A stretch of DNA of 22,962 nt. Origin: ANME-2 cluster archaeon. GTDB lineage: Archaea; Halobacteriota; Methanosarcinia; Methanosarcinales; Methanocomedenaceae. A model generated the notes under the pieces. It was given only the letters and a program-made list of their open reading frames with translations, made no database searches and was not told the DNA's origin. Below are positions 1-7,916 of the stretch, in pieces (the first letter of the stretch is position 1; every line of letters begins with the position of its first letter). The stretch spans positions 1 through 22,962 of the forward strand of contig JAMJFQ010000019.1 in assembly GCA_023544605.1 (NCBI GenBank), in the 5' to 3' direction. Position numbers and translations under genes: made by a program.

Positions 1-195
1 CTTATCAAATTTAATTTTTCTCCTTTTTTTACTCCTCTATTTACTTGCATTACTATAAAAAAATTACTTCTTTATAATTATATAAATAATTGTCAAAACA
101 AAATAGAAAACTATATATATAAAATAAAGAAAGTAAACGTTTATACTATTTTATTATTAATCATTTTTTATATACATATCCTATTTTAATTTATA

Positions 196-216
196 TCTCC
201 AGTTGAAATCATGCGG
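196..216 (+). repeat. ORB-like origin box 1 (degenerate G string)
   Basis: It contains TCCAGTTGAAAT at 198-209, identical to the core of the box at 237-248, but the following G string is interrupted (ATGCGG). The two 12-mers are direct repeats spaced 39 nt apart. It probably binds Orc1/Cdc6 more weakly than box 2. Confidence 0.6.
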
Positions 217-233
217 TTCCCCTCCTTTATATA

Positions 234-257
234 CTTTCCAGTTGAAATTAAGGGGGG
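234..257 (+). repeat. ORB-like origin box 2 (best match)
   Basis: CTTTCCAGTTGAAATTAAGG followed by four more G residues has the layout of the archaeal ORB: CCAGTTGAAA core, short spacer, then a G string that contacts the winged helix of Orc1/Cdc6. It is the clearest box in the window. Confidence 0.75.
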
Positions 258-370
258 ATAAGCAAAAGACCTGCTATTATGATTATTATTCATAAATCAT
301 TATGAAATTATTATTGGTTAAATGGTTTTCTTGACAGTGAAAACATAGTTTTTTTTTTCAGTTTTTTAAA

Positions 371-393
371 GTTCTACCTGAAATGAAGGGGTG
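371..393 (+). repeat. ORB-like origin box 3
   Basis: TCTACCTGAAATGAAGGGGT (373-392) keeps the GAAA core and the GGGG string in the same orientation as boxes 1 and 2, with one base fewer before the core. It lies just upstream of the predicted cdc6 promoter, so initiator bound here could also repress cdc6. Confidence 0.55.
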
Positions 394-403
394 TTAACCA
401 GAA

Positions 404-414
404 CCTATAAAAAG
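404..414 (+). promoter_or_regulatory. Predicted TATA box of cdc6
   Basis: CCTATAAAAAG matches the archaeal TATA element. Transcription would start near 430-435, giving a leader of about 100 nt before the cdc6 ATG at 532. It lies 11 bp downstream of ORB-like box 3. Confidence 0.5.
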
Positions 415-469
415 GTACACTTCCTTTGCATCCATTGGAGATTGCAAACAGCTAATTTGTAATCCAACC

Positions 470-535
470 ATGGTTAAAAAATCCAGTTTGAAATGGGTTG
501 TTATTATTAGACATTTATGGGTGGTCTGTAAATGA
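470..535 (+). CDS. Candidate 21-codon leader peptide overlapping the cdc6 start
   Basis: ATG at 470 opens a 21-codon frame (MVKKSSLKWV...VCK) whose TGA stop at 533-535 overlaps the cdc6 ATG in an ATGA arrangement, the usual geometry of translational coupling. The peptide is basic and hydrophobic. It lies downstream of the predicted TATA box, so it would be on the cdc6 transcript. No good Shine-Dalgarno precedes it; the start falls in a perfect palindrome, AACCATGGTT (466-475). It may be a regulatory leader ORF or chance. Confidence 0.3.
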   Translation: MVKKSSLKWVVIIRHLWVVCK

Positions 536-1815
536 TAGAATTGAACAATGGAAAAAAAGCTCCTGAAAAAAATTCATCGAACGGAATATTTGAAGATTAT
601 CTCAATAATGTTGTAATTTTTGATAACAAAGAAGTTCTAAGACCTACATACACTCCCGATTATCTGCCCCATAGGGATGAGCAGATCCAGTCTGTAGCTA
701 GCATACTGGTAGCTGCATTGCGGGGAGATACACCATCAAATATTCTTATATATGGAAAAACAGGTACCGGCAAAACGGCAGTCGTCAAATATGTTGGGAA
801 GGAACTGGAAAAGACCGGTGAGTCCCACGAGATGCCATGCTATGTAATATACATGAACTGCGAGGTAGTAGATACCCAGTACCGTCTCCTGGCCACACTC
901 GCACGTCATCTTGGTAAGGAAGTACCCATGACCGGTTGGCCCACTGACCAGGTATACGAAGAATTCAAGAACTCTTTGGACAAGGAGAAACGGGTAGTTA
1001 TTGTGGTGATGGATGAAATAGATAAACTGGTCAGAAAAGGGGACGATGTTCTCTACAACCTGTCCAGGATCAATGCCGATCTCAAGAACGCAAGGGTCAG
1101 CCTCATCGGCATATCAAATGACCTGAAATTTACAGAATTCCTGGATCCCAGGGTCAAGAGTTCATTGGGTGAAGAAGAGATCATATTCCCGCCTTATGAT
1201 GCCGAACAGATACACGACATACTGGAACAGAGAGCTAAAATAGCGTTTAAACAAAGTGCACTTGATGAAACTGTGACCCGGCTTTGTGCTGCCTTTGCAG
1301 CCCAGGAACATGGTGATGCCAGACGTGCTTTGGACCTGCTCAGGGTTTCTGGTGAGATTGCTGAGCGGTCCAAATCTTCCATTGTGGAAGAAAGGCATGT
1401 GAGATTAGCACAGGATAAAATAGAAGTTGACAGGATAGTGGAAGTGGTACGTACACTTCCTACCCAATCAAAACTGGTGCTCTTAAGCGTCTTGAAGATC
1501 AAGGGACGGCTGGAAAAAACGGGTGATAATATTTCCACAGGAGAGGTGTACACTGCTTACAAGCAGATGTGTAATGACATAGGGGCCGATATCCTGACCC
1601 AGCGCAGGATAACAGACCTCATATCTGAACTGGACATGCTTGGCATCGTGAACGCCATGGTAGTTAGCAAGGGCCGATATGGGCGCACTAAAGCCATATC
1701 GTTGAGTGTTCCCGAAGACAACACCAAAAACGTGCTCATGGAAGACTACAGGCTAAAACCCCTCGAAGACTTCATCCCGATCATGCCGAACGTTGCCCAG
1801 TCCCAGTTGTTCTAA
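532..1815 (+). CDS. cdc6: Orc1/Cdc6 replication initiator (AAA+ ATPase)
   Basis: The 427-aa product binds origin boxes and helps load the MCM helicase. The AAA+ core shows Walker A GKTGTGKT (residues 75-82), Walker B VVMDEID (158-164), sensor 1 GISNDL (193-198) and sensor 2 GDARRALDLL (261-270). A C-terminal winged helix covers about 310-395, with a basic wing (GRYGRTKAIS, 381-390) that in this family contacts DNA. Length is normal for archaeal Orc1/Cdc6. The ATG at 532 follows GGGTGGTCT at about 8 nt and overlaps the stop of a leader ORF. ORB-like boxes lie directly upstream, so it probably binds and regulates its own origin and promoter. It converges with the signal peptidase gene, with only 10 bp between the stops. 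Confidence 0.97.
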   Translation: MIELNNGKKAPEKNSSNGIFEDYLNNVVIFDNKEVLRPTYTPDYLPHRDEQIQSVASILVAALRGDTPSNILIYGKTGTGKTAVVKYVGKELEKTGESHEMPCYVIYMNCEVVDTQYRLLATLARHLGKEVPMTGWPTDQVYEEFKNSLDKEKRVVIVVMDEIDKLVRKGDDVLYNLSRINADLKNARVSLIGISNDLKFTEFLDPRVKSSLGEEEIIFPPYDAEQIHDILEQRAKIAFKQSALDETVTRLCAAFAAQEHGDARRALDLLRVSGEIAERSKSSIVEERHVRLAQDKIEVDRIVEVVRTLPTQSKLVLLSVLKIKGRLEKTGDNISTGEVYTAYKQMCNDIGADILTQRRITDLISELDMLGIVNAMVVSKGRYGRTKAISLSVPEDNTKNVLMEDYRLKPLEDFIPIMPNVAQSQLF

Positions 1816-1825
1816 GCTGGAATCA

Positions 1826-2404
1826 TTAATGGACTGCAAGTGAAAGGTAACCCACCCAGGGGATGTGCCACCGTGCCACCCCGATGATCCATTCTTCCTT
1901 AACAGGTTGATGCCAGCTGGTGGAAGCAACCTGGTCAATATCCCGGTTATTGTCTCCTTTGGTGATGTATCCGGCATGAGGGGCGGCAGGTCCGCTGTTC
2001 CACATGGGCTCACCCTCATCCACCCAGTACATGGCCCTGTGGATGATAGGAGTATCAGAAATACTGCCGAATTTGCGGTAGAGAATGACATTCCCGTAGT
2101 TATCGAAAGATTTGTACCCTGACTCTGCTCCTTCCCTATAGGTAATGACATGTGTCCTCTCGATATCCTGTATTATAACCACATCGCCTATACCGATGTT
2201 AGGCAGCATGCTGCCCGATTCCACGGCCACGGCCGGCCTGGGGGTGCCCAGGGCTATCTGGGATACCAGCATAAACAGACCGATCATAACGGCAACGAAA
2301 AGTAGGTCCCTCGTCAGGCCTATCCAGAAATTTTCACTGGTCCTGAAATGTTTTACAAGGTCCAGTATCTTGTCCTTGCGTGTTTGTTGGTCCTGGGAAT
2401 TCAT
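1826..2404 (-). CDS. Archaeal signal peptidase I (S26, Sec11-like)
   Basis: The product removes signal peptides from secreted proteins at the outer face of the membrane. The 192-aa protein has one clear transmembrane segment (about residues 33-52). After it come the catalytic Ser in ESGSMLP (S65), a His in PIIHRA (H122) and the GDNN motif (150-153) carrying the Asp of the archaeal/eukaryotic Ser-His-Asp type; the bacterial general-base Lys is replaced by His. The segment at 181-190 is short and hydrophobic and may touch the membrane. It stands alone, convergent with cdc6 and divergent from polB. Likely clients in this window include the sequon-rich protein at 12972-13766. Confidence 0.9.
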   Translation of the reverse strand: MNSQDQQTRKDKILDLVKHFRTSENFWIGLTRDLLFVAVMIGLFMLVSQIALGTPRPAVAVESGSMLPNIGIGDVVIIQDIERTHVITYREGAESGYKSFDNYGNVILYRKFGSISDTPIIHRAMYWVDEGEPMWNSGPAAPHAGYITKGDNNRDIDQVASTSWHQPVKEEWIIGVARWHIPWVGYLSLAVH

Positions 2405-2477
2405 ATGGGCGAATATTTATTGCGTGTGAGGTGATAATGTTTTGTGCGAATTTTACAAATAATACTCAACAAATTTT

Positions 2478-4013
2478 ATGAATATGACAGACCATGATTC
2501 AGCCATAATACAACAGTTTGCGCAAGCCGGTTACCAGATCGACCCCAATGCTTTGTCTATATTACTGGAAAACGATTCAAGTCCCGGGTCTATCAATACC
2601 ATCCTGGACTCACTGGACAAATCAGTGCTGGTGGTGGGTCCCGAACATATACGTACGGGTTTATCCCAAATCGTTCCCTTAGAATCTTCAGCCATACCAG
2701 ATATATCATCATCTGAATGTTTCCCAACACCTGTCAAGGACCCTGATTATGAGGATGAATTGACATGGGATCTGGACGTGATCTCAGACATAACTGACCA
2801 GTCCACGTGTGTGGGTGAGATCGGGGAGTTCGTGGACTATTTCAGGAACCGGTTCACAAGATTGAGCGATCTGCTCAGGAACAGGGGTGTAGGGTTTCGA
2901 CCCGTAGAAAGTCTGAGCAGGAGCAAGACCGGAATGGTGGAGGGACGGGAAGAAGTTTCAGTTATTGGCATGGTATCTGACATAAGAACGTCCAAGAACG
3001 GTCACAGAATGATAGAAATTGAAGATACCACAGGCACTTTCAGGACCATGGTGCTAAAAAAAAACAAGGACCTGTTTGACCAGGCTATGAAAGTGATGCT
3101 TGACGAGGTTATTGGTCTTACCGGTTCATTGAGCGATGACGGTAACTTGCTTTTCATAAATAACCTAATGTGGCCTGACATCCCAGTCAGGAACAGCACT
3201 GAACTGGGTGAACCCGACAACACAGGCCTGGCCGTGCTGATATCAGATATTCATGTGGGTAGCGATACCTTCCTGGAAGATGAATGGCTGGCCTTCATTG
3301 AATGGCTTAATGGCGGGACCAATGCAGAAAATAATGGGTCCATTGATGTGAGAGACATCAAGTACCTGGTGGTTGCAGGTGACCTGGTGGACGGCATAGG
3401 AATATACCCGGACCAGGATAAGGAACTCTCCATTAGCGATGTGTATGACCAGTACCGTAAGGCTGCCGAATATTTCGAACAGATACCCGGACACATCAAG
3501 GTCATCATCTCACCTGGCAACCATGATATTGTACGGCAGGCCGAACCCCAGCCCGCATTCCCTGATACGATAAAAAAAATGTTCAGGCCGGATGTGGTAT
3601 TCGTGGGCAACCCGGCAGTAATATCCATGGACGGTGTGCGTACCCTCATCTATCACGGACGCAGCATTGATGACATCATAGCCACCCTGCCAGGTATGAA
3701 GTACGAGGACCCTGCCAAGCCCATGATAGAAATGCTAAAACGACGACACCTCTCACCAATATACGGCAGCAAGGTATCGATCGCACCTGAGAAGGTCGAC
3801 CATCTGCTCATTGATAGGATACCTGATATCCTGCACTGTGGTCATGTGCACACAGTAGGCTGTACTAATTACAGGGGTGTTACCGTGATCAATAGCGGTA
3901 CATGGCAGTCCCAGACCTCATTCCAGAGGAGAATGAACCTCCAGCCTGAGCCTGCCAGGGCTGCTGTGGTCAACCTGGGTACCAAGGACACAAAGATTAT
4001 CTCGTTCTTATGA
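2478..4013 (+). CDS. polB: DNA polymerase D small subunit DP1 (3'-5' exonuclease)
   Basis: DP1 is the proofreading subunit of the archaeal replicative polymerase D and partners with DP2, which is not in this window. The 511-aa protein has an N-terminal region (1-150), an OB fold (about 158-235, VSVIGMVSDIR...) and a calcineurin-like phosphoesterase domain. The metal motifs are intact: SDIHVG (256-261), GDLVDG (301-306), GNHD (347-350), YHGRSIDD (392-399) and GHVH (455-458), so exonuclease activity is expected. Met1 (2478) and Met3 (2484) are both possible starts. No Shine-Dalgarno is seen, and a TATA-like TTTACAAATA sits about 22 nt upstream, consistent with a leaderless mRNA. It overlaps taw1 by 4 bp. 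Closeness of cdc6, DP1 and the origin is also known in Pyrococcus. Confidence 0.97.
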   Translation: MNMTDHDSAIIQQFAQAGYQIDPNALSILLENDSSPGSINTILDSLDKSVLVVGPEHIRTGLSQIVPLESSAIPDISSSECFPTPVKDPDYEDELTWDLDVISDITDQSTCVGEIGEFVDYFRNRFTRLSDLLRNRGVGFRPVESLSRSKTGMVEGREEVSVIGMVSDIRTSKNGHRMIEIEDTTGTFRTMVLKKNKDLFDQAMKVMLDEVIGLTGSLSDDGNLLFINNLMWPDIPVRNSTELGEPDNTGLAVLISDIHVGSDTFLEDEWLAFIEWLNGGTNAENNGSIDVRDIKYLVVAGDLVDGIGIYPDQDKELSISDVYDQYRKAAEYFEQIPGHIKVIISPGNHDIVRQAEPQPAFPDTIKKMFRPDVVFVGNPAVISMDGVRTLIYHGRSIDDIIATLPGMKYEDPAKPMIEMLKRRHLSPIYGSKVSIAPEKVDHLLIDRIPDILHCGHVHTVGCTNYRGVTVINSGTWQSQTSFQRRMNLQPEPARAAVVNLGTKDTKIISFL

Positions 4014-4963
4014 ACTTACCAGATGCAATGAACACTTCACCTCACCAGTTCGATCTATTCAGGAAACAGGGTTACCATATAGTAGGCGCTCATAGTGCAG
4101 TGAAACCCTGCCTGTGGTCAGGTCGGGCAGTCAAGGAAGAAGGTAGTTGTTATAAATCCAGGTTCTATGGGATAGATTCCCATCGGTGTATCCAGATGAC
4201 ACCATACCTGGGCTGCAACCAGTCCTGTCTATTTTGCTGGCGCCCCATCGAGCACCCGGTAGAAGCGCCCCAACACTGGGATGATCCAGAGATGATCGTA
4301 GAGGGTTGTATCAGTGCCCAGCGCAGTTTTATGTCAGGATTCGGGGGTATTGAAGATATTAACAGATCGATATGGCAAGAGTCCCTGGAGCCCAAACACG
4401 CAGCCATCTCCCTGGCAGGTGAACCTACCCTGTACCCCCACCTTGACGGCTTGATCGATGAGTTCCACAACCGTGGCCTTACCACTTTTGTGGTCACAAA
4501 CGGCACCCGCCCTGAAGTAATCGAAAACATCAGGCCTACCCAACTGTACATGAGCCTGGACGCTCCTGATAAGACCACGTATATTGATACCTGTTCCCCG
4601 CGCCATCCTGACCAGTGGGAGCAGATACTGCGCTCCCTGGAAATCCTGCACGACCACCCCTGCAGGACAGCTATCAGGATAACGCTTGCCAAAGGACAGA
4701 ACATTAAAGATATCCAGGGGTATGCCCGGCTTATCGAGACGGCAGCACCTGACTTTGTCGAGGTTAAGGCCTACATGCACCTGGGATATTCACGCAAGCG
4801 GCTCGAGCGGGATGCCATGCCCCGGCATGAAGATATCGTGCAGTTCTCAACCCGGCTGGCAGATGAACTGGATTATCAATTAGCGGATGAGGTTGAACTC
4901 AGCCGGGTGGTATTGCTGTCAAAACGGGATGCGGTAACAAAGATAGATCGGGCAGAAGAATAG
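4010..4963 (+). CDS. taw1: S-adenosylmethionine-dependent tRNA 4-demethylwyosine synthase (TYW1/Taw1)
   Basis: This radical SAM enzyme condenses pyruvate carbons with N1-methylguanosine-37 of tRNA-Phe to form the tricyclic wyosine base. The 317-aa protein carries the radical SAM cluster motif C69-x3-C73-x2-C76 (CNQSCLFC) and three upstream cysteines, C34, C47 and C60. Their 13-residue spacing equals that of the second Fe-S cluster of Pyrococcus TYW1. SLAGEPTLYP (134-143) is the SAM-binding GEP-type motif, and MSLDAP (181-186) follows. There is no flavodoxin domain, as expected for archaea. ATGA overlap with polB makes the two genes a translationally coupled pair. The methyltransferase Trm5 and later wyosine enzymes are not in this window. 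Confidence 0.95.
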   Translation: MNLPDAMNTSPHQFDLFRKQGYHIVGAHSAVKPCLWSGRAVKEEGSCYKSRFYGIDSHRCIQMTPYLGCNQSCLFCWRPIEHPVEAPQHWDDPEMIVEGCISAQRSFMSGFGGIEDINRSIWQESLEPKHAAISLAGEPTLYPHLDGLIDEFHNRGLTTFVVTNGTRPEVIENIRPTQLYMSLDAPDKTTYIDTCSPRHPDQWEQILRSLEILHDHPCRTAIRITLAKGQNIKDIQGYARLIETAAPDFVEVKAYMHLGYSRKRLERDAMPRHEDIVQFSTRLADELDYQLADEVELSRVVLLSKRDAVTKIDRAEE

Positions 4964-5014
4964 CTATTAAAGAGGATACACAGCAACAAATCGTTTTGTT
5001 TAAGTATATTAAGA

Positions 5015-5035
5015 CCTCGTATTGTCAATACGGGG
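5015..5035 (+). other. Intergenic hairpin downstream of taw1
   Basis: CCTCGTATT and AATACGGGG can pair (nine pairs including one T-G) around a GTC loop. It lies 50 bp after the taw1 stop in a 237-bp gap before hicB. No T-run follows directly, so it is not a clear terminator; it may protect an mRNA end. The rest of the gap shows only AT-rich sequence. Confidence 0.35.
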
Positions 5036-5164
5036 ATAGTTATTCTACCGGGAAGGCTATCTTGTGCATCCTTATAAATATGAATAATAAAATTTTTAGA
5101 GTTTAAAAGGGCACAATTCATGATTTATTATTTTTATCGATAGGTTCATAATATTGATGACATA

Positions 5165-5175
5165 CTAATATAATA
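5165..5175 (+). promoter_or_regulatory. Predicted TATA box of the hicBA locus
   Basis: CTAATATAATA lies 26-36 bp upstream of the hicB ATG, which would give a near-leaderless transcript. A weak GGAAAG sits about 12 nt before the start. The element is AT-rich and its identity is tentative. Confidence 0.35.
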
Positions 5176-5200
5176 CCAAATCTGGAAAGTGTGAAAGTAT

Positions 5201-5422
5201 ATGATTAAGAAATTCACAATAGTCATTGAACAGGATGAAGATGGCATATATGTTGCATCTGTCCCAGAGCTTGAAGGATGTCATACACAGGCAAAAACTC
5301 TTGATGAATTAAAAGAAAGAATGAAAGAAGCTATTGAGCTTTATCTAGAAGTTGAATCAGACCTCGTTGATGAAGTGCCATTAGAATTTGTAGGCATCCA
5401 GAAGGTCGAGGTAGCTGTATAA
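5201..5422 (+). CDS. hicB: HicB-like antitoxin
   Basis: HicB proteins neutralise the HicA mRNA interferase and often repress their own promoter. The 73-aa protein shows the typical degraded RNase H-like fold: an FTIVIEQDEDGIYVASVPELEGCHTQ-type beta strand region (residues about 5-31), then the helix TLDELKERMKEAIELYLE (33-50). No C-terminal DNA-binding domain (ribbon-helix-helix or helix-turn-helix) is present, so this is the short form. It is followed after 1 bp by a hicA frame that is interrupted by a stop codon, so this antitoxin appears to have lost its partner here. It could still act against a HicA encoded elsewhere. Toxin-antitoxin loci are often horizontally acquired. Confidence 0.85.
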   Translation: MIKKFTIVIEQDEDGIYVASVPELEGCHTQAKTLDELKERMKEAIELYLEVESDLVDEVPLEFVGIQKVEVAV

Positions 5423-5423
5423 A

Positions 5424-5648
5424 ATGGATAAAATCAAACCTCTTCCTGCCAGTAAAGTCATCAAGGCTCTTGAGAAGATAGGTTTTCAACAGATAAGATA
5501 AAAGGGAAGCCATCTGTTTATGCGTCATCCTGATGGACGGACAACCATTATTACTGTTCATCCAGGTGAGGAAATTGGTAAAGGGATGATTAGAAAGATT
5601 ATTAAAGATGCTAAGATTACGCGAGATGAATGGCTTAATTTAATTTGA
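5424..5648 (+). pseudogene. hicA: HicA toxin gene with an in-frame TAA stop
   Basis: Reading from the ATG at 5424 gives MDKIKPLPASKVIKALEKIG then FQQIR, then TAA at 5499-5501. The same frame then continues KGSHLFMRHPDGRTTIITV through WLNLI to a TGA at 5646-5648. The full frame of 74 codons has the length and order of a HicA double-stranded RNA-binding fold. At the stop position HicA proteins usually read R-Q-K-G-S-H, so one CAA to TAA change explains it. The catalytic His of GSH lies after the stop, and the first downstream ATG (codon 33) also lies past that His, so neither fragment should be toxic. A sequencing error is the main alternative. TAA excludes pyrrolysine (TAG) or selenocysteine (TGA) readthrough. 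Confidence 0.88.
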
Positions 5649-5902
5649 AAATTGTCTAATTAATCTTATTTTCGTGCCCTTTCTTCTGATTACAATTTCT
5701 TAAAAACGTCAATTATCAGTTCTTGAAGTCATGCAGGAACAAGCACGGTCGTATACAGATGTTTTTAAGGTGGAAGTAGCCAGTGCCTACATTTCCTTCT
5801 GTATCTGGCAAAACTCCCTCCTAACCACATATTGAACTTTTAATGAAGAGCAATACCCAATTTAGTTTATTAATTCAGATAACCCACATTCAATAGATCA
5901 AC

Positions 5903-7813
5903 CTATATCAACCTGATGGTTTCCAGGTTTTGAGGTGCCCTCGTCTCCACCCTGAACTTGCGGTATATGGAACTGGCAAGGTCCAGGCAGTTCTTCTCAT
6001 CACCATGTTCGGTCAGGATATGTTCAGGTCTGGGTTTCATCCGCTTGATATAATCCATCAATTGCTTACGGTCAGAGTGACCAGAGAACCCCTCCGCTGT
6101 TAACACCTCCAGGTTCACATTAATGACATCTGACTTGCCGTTTTGGTACACTGGTATCTCATTCCAGCCTTTCTGCAACCTCCGTCCCATGGTACCTTCT
6201 GCCTGGTATCCCACGAACACAAGTGAATTCCTCTCATCAGGTCCATATGCCCTCAAGTATTCCATGATAGGGCCGCCATTAAGCATACCAGACGTGGCCA
6301 GCACCACACCAGGAACCCGGTTTTCCAGCAGGTCCTGTCGTTTCTTTTGAGAGTCCACCTGTTCAAAACAATCTGAAAGGAAGGGATTCATACCCTTATG
6401 GAATATCATTGTCCGAAGGTCGCTGTTCAAGTATTCAGGATAGGTGGTGTGTATGGCTGTAGCCTCCCAGATCATACCATCAAGGTATACAGGGATCGTA
6501 TCAATTTCACCTTTGCGGATGGCTTCTTCCAGTACCAACATGACCTCCTGGCTCCTGCCCACAGCAAAGGCAGGGATAAGTACTGTACCGCCACGGCTTA
6601 CTGTCTCCTGGACGATCCTTTTCAGCTGGGCCTCAGCTTCCTTCCGGCTTGGCTGCATATCCCGGGACCCGCCATACGTGGACTCGGTGATTATGCTCTC
6701 TATCCTGGGGAAATTGTTAACAGCAGGATCAAAAAGCCGGGTTTTTTCATACTTGTGGTCTCCCGTAAAGGCAATGTTATACAGCCCGTCGCCCACATGG
6801 AAATGTACAACTGATGAACCAAGGATGTGACCGGCATTGTGCAAGGTGAGCTTCATATCAGGTGCGATATCGGTTACTCCACCGTAATCAAGGGTAATGG
6901 TATGTTTCAGGGTCTCACGTATCATGGTTGACGGGTATGGTATGGTTTTGCCTTCCTTTGCAGCCACATCAATAAAGTCCAGCTGGAGAAGTGCCATGAG
7001 GTCGCGGGTGGGCGGAGTGCAGTACACTGGCCCTTCATACCCGTATTTATACAGCAGAGGCACCAGACCTGAATGGTCCAGATGTGCATGCGTAAGCACT
7101 ACAGCATCAAGTTGACTGATAGGCGTTACCTCAGGGATGTACAGGTAAGGCGTCCCGTTATCATCCGAACCCACATTGACACCACAATCGATGAGCACCT
7201 TGGTTTCTGGAGTTGAAAGTAAGAAACAGCTGCGTCCTACTTCCCGGCAGCCTCCAAGTGCAGTGACCCTGACCCACTTGTCTTTTGAGGTTACTTCCCG
7301 GTGTATCTTCCTGCCTATGGTCTTAAGCAGTTCTTTACGCTCGTCCTTATGGTCTCTGATATACTGGCGCACGTTCTTGACAGTGGATGATGGGATGGGC
7401 GGGGCACGCACTACCTTTGGTGTCCAGCCGATCTCCTTGGTGATCTCACGCAGCGTGTTACCATGACGACCTATCACAAGCCCTGGCTTTTCGGCCTCGA
7501 TTATCACTTCACCAGTATCAGGGTCAAAATAATGGTTTGTGACTCCTGCATCCTCGGGCACGATAGTTGAGATGGTCTCCACGACCTTCTCAGGTTCTGC
7601 CAACACACCCGGATCCGGTCGCACTACCAACCTTTTGCGCAGGTCCTTGGCCAGGTTCCTGATTATGTCCCCGTTATCAGCGAACTTTTTTGGTTCTGGT
7701 GTATATATTACCAGTTCGGGCCCTTCAAATTCTACCTGTGAGATCGTCACTCCGGCGGGCAGCTTTTTTTTGATCTTGATTTTGAGATCAGCTAATACGT
7801 CATCTACCGACAT
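5903..7813 (-). CDS. fttA: aCPSF1/FttA: KH-domain beta-CASP ribonuclease, transcription termination factor
   Basis: In archaea this enzyme cleaves nascent RNA at U-rich 3' ends and releases RNA polymerase; it is related to eukaryotic CPSF73. The 636-aa protein has two N-terminal KH domains (about 1-70 and 75-140), the second with the GxxG loop IGRHGN (114-119). The metallo-beta-lactamase/beta-CASP core shows THAHLDHSG (241-249), AGHILGS (327-333), TGDHKYE (350-356), ESTYG (377-381), PAFAVGR (414-420), GFSGHSD (575-581) and TEHG (601-604). All catalytic motifs are present and the length is normal. The ATG at 7813 is preceded by AGGA at about 10 nt. It lies 103 bp downstream of psmB in the same direction. 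Its U-rich leader repeats a 16-mer from the psmB leader, which may allow self-regulation. Confidence 0.97.
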   Translation of the reverse strand: MSVDDVLADLKIKIKKKLPAGVTISQVEFEGPELVIYTPEPKKFADNGDIIRNLAKDLRKRLVVRPDPGVLAEPEKVVETISTIVPEDAGVTNHYFDPDTGEVIIEAEKPGLVIGRHGNTLREITKEIGWTPKVVRAPPIPSSTVKNVRQYIRDHKDERKELLKTIGRKIHREVTSKDKWVRVTALGGCREVGRSCFLLSTPETKVLIDCGVNVGSDDNGTPYLYIPEVTPISQLDAVVLTHAHLDHSGLVPLLYKYGYEGPVYCTPPTRDLMALLQLDFIDVAAKEGKTIPYPSTMIRETLKHTITLDYGGVTDIAPDMKLTLHNAGHILGSSVVHFHVGDGLYNIAFTGDHKYEKTRLFDPAVNNFPRIESIITESTYGGSRDMQPSRKEAEAQLKRIVQETVSRGGTVLIPAFAVGRSQEVMLVLEEAIRKGEIDTIPVYLDGMIWEATAIHTTYPEYLNSDLRTMIFHKGMNPFLSDCFEQVDSQKKRQDLLENRVPGVVLATSGMLNGGPIMEYLRAYGPDERNSLVFVGYQAEGTMGRRLQKGWNEIPVYQNGKSDVINVNLEVLTAEGFSGHSDRKQLMDYIKRMKPRPEHILTEHGDEKNCLDLASSIYRKFRVETRAPQNLETIRLI

Positions 7814-7829
7814 TGTATATTCGTCCTAT

Positions 7830-7845
7830 TAGAAAAAATGAGAAA
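7830..7845 (-). repeat. U-rich 16-mer in the fttA leader, copy 2
   Basis: The coding-sense sequence TTTCTCATTTTTTCTA is identical to the copy at 8571-8586 before psmB. It ends 16 nt upstream of the fttA ATG and lies at the end of a longer U-rich stretch. FttA acts at U-rich RNA, so this may be an attenuation site; that link is inference. Confidence 0.5.
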
Positions 7846-7916
7846 TAAGAGTAAAGAAAAGATCCATTAATTTTCCATTAGTTTTTTTTAGTTTTCTTAC
7901 ATAGTACACTATATCA

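Larger units (their letters stand above)
1..531. other. Putative chromosomal replication origin (oriC), gene-free AT-rich block upstream of cdc6
   Basis: This block has no supported gene other than a short leader ORF near its end. Positions 1-195 are strongly AT-rich, with long A/T runs suited to duplex unwinding. Positions 196-257 and 371-393 hold ORB-like boxes resembling the archaeal origin recognition box (a CCAGTTGAAA-type core followed by a G string). The adjacent gene encodes the Orc1/Cdc6 initiator that binds such boxes, and polymerase D small subunit lies 2 kb away. Archaeal origins commonly sit directly beside cdc6. The sequence shows the repeats, the base composition and the neighbour; origin function is inferred. 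The left boundary may extend beyond the window. Confidence 0.75.

Noticed and set aside
1753..2429. Frames of 85-132 codons overlapping the signal peptidase gene
   Set aside because: The signal peptidase frame has all catalytic motifs; the others are shadows without motifs.
5499..5501. Recoding of the hicA stop as pyrrolysine or selenocysteine
   Set aside because: The codon is TAA; pyrrolysine uses TAG and selenocysteine uses TGA. A simple nonsense change or sequencing error fits better.
5649..5902. 34-codon frame at 5731-5835 and other short frames in the gap between hicA and fttA
   Set aside because: No ribosome site, no recognisable sequence and no conserved pattern. I see no RNA gene or strong hairpin in this gap.
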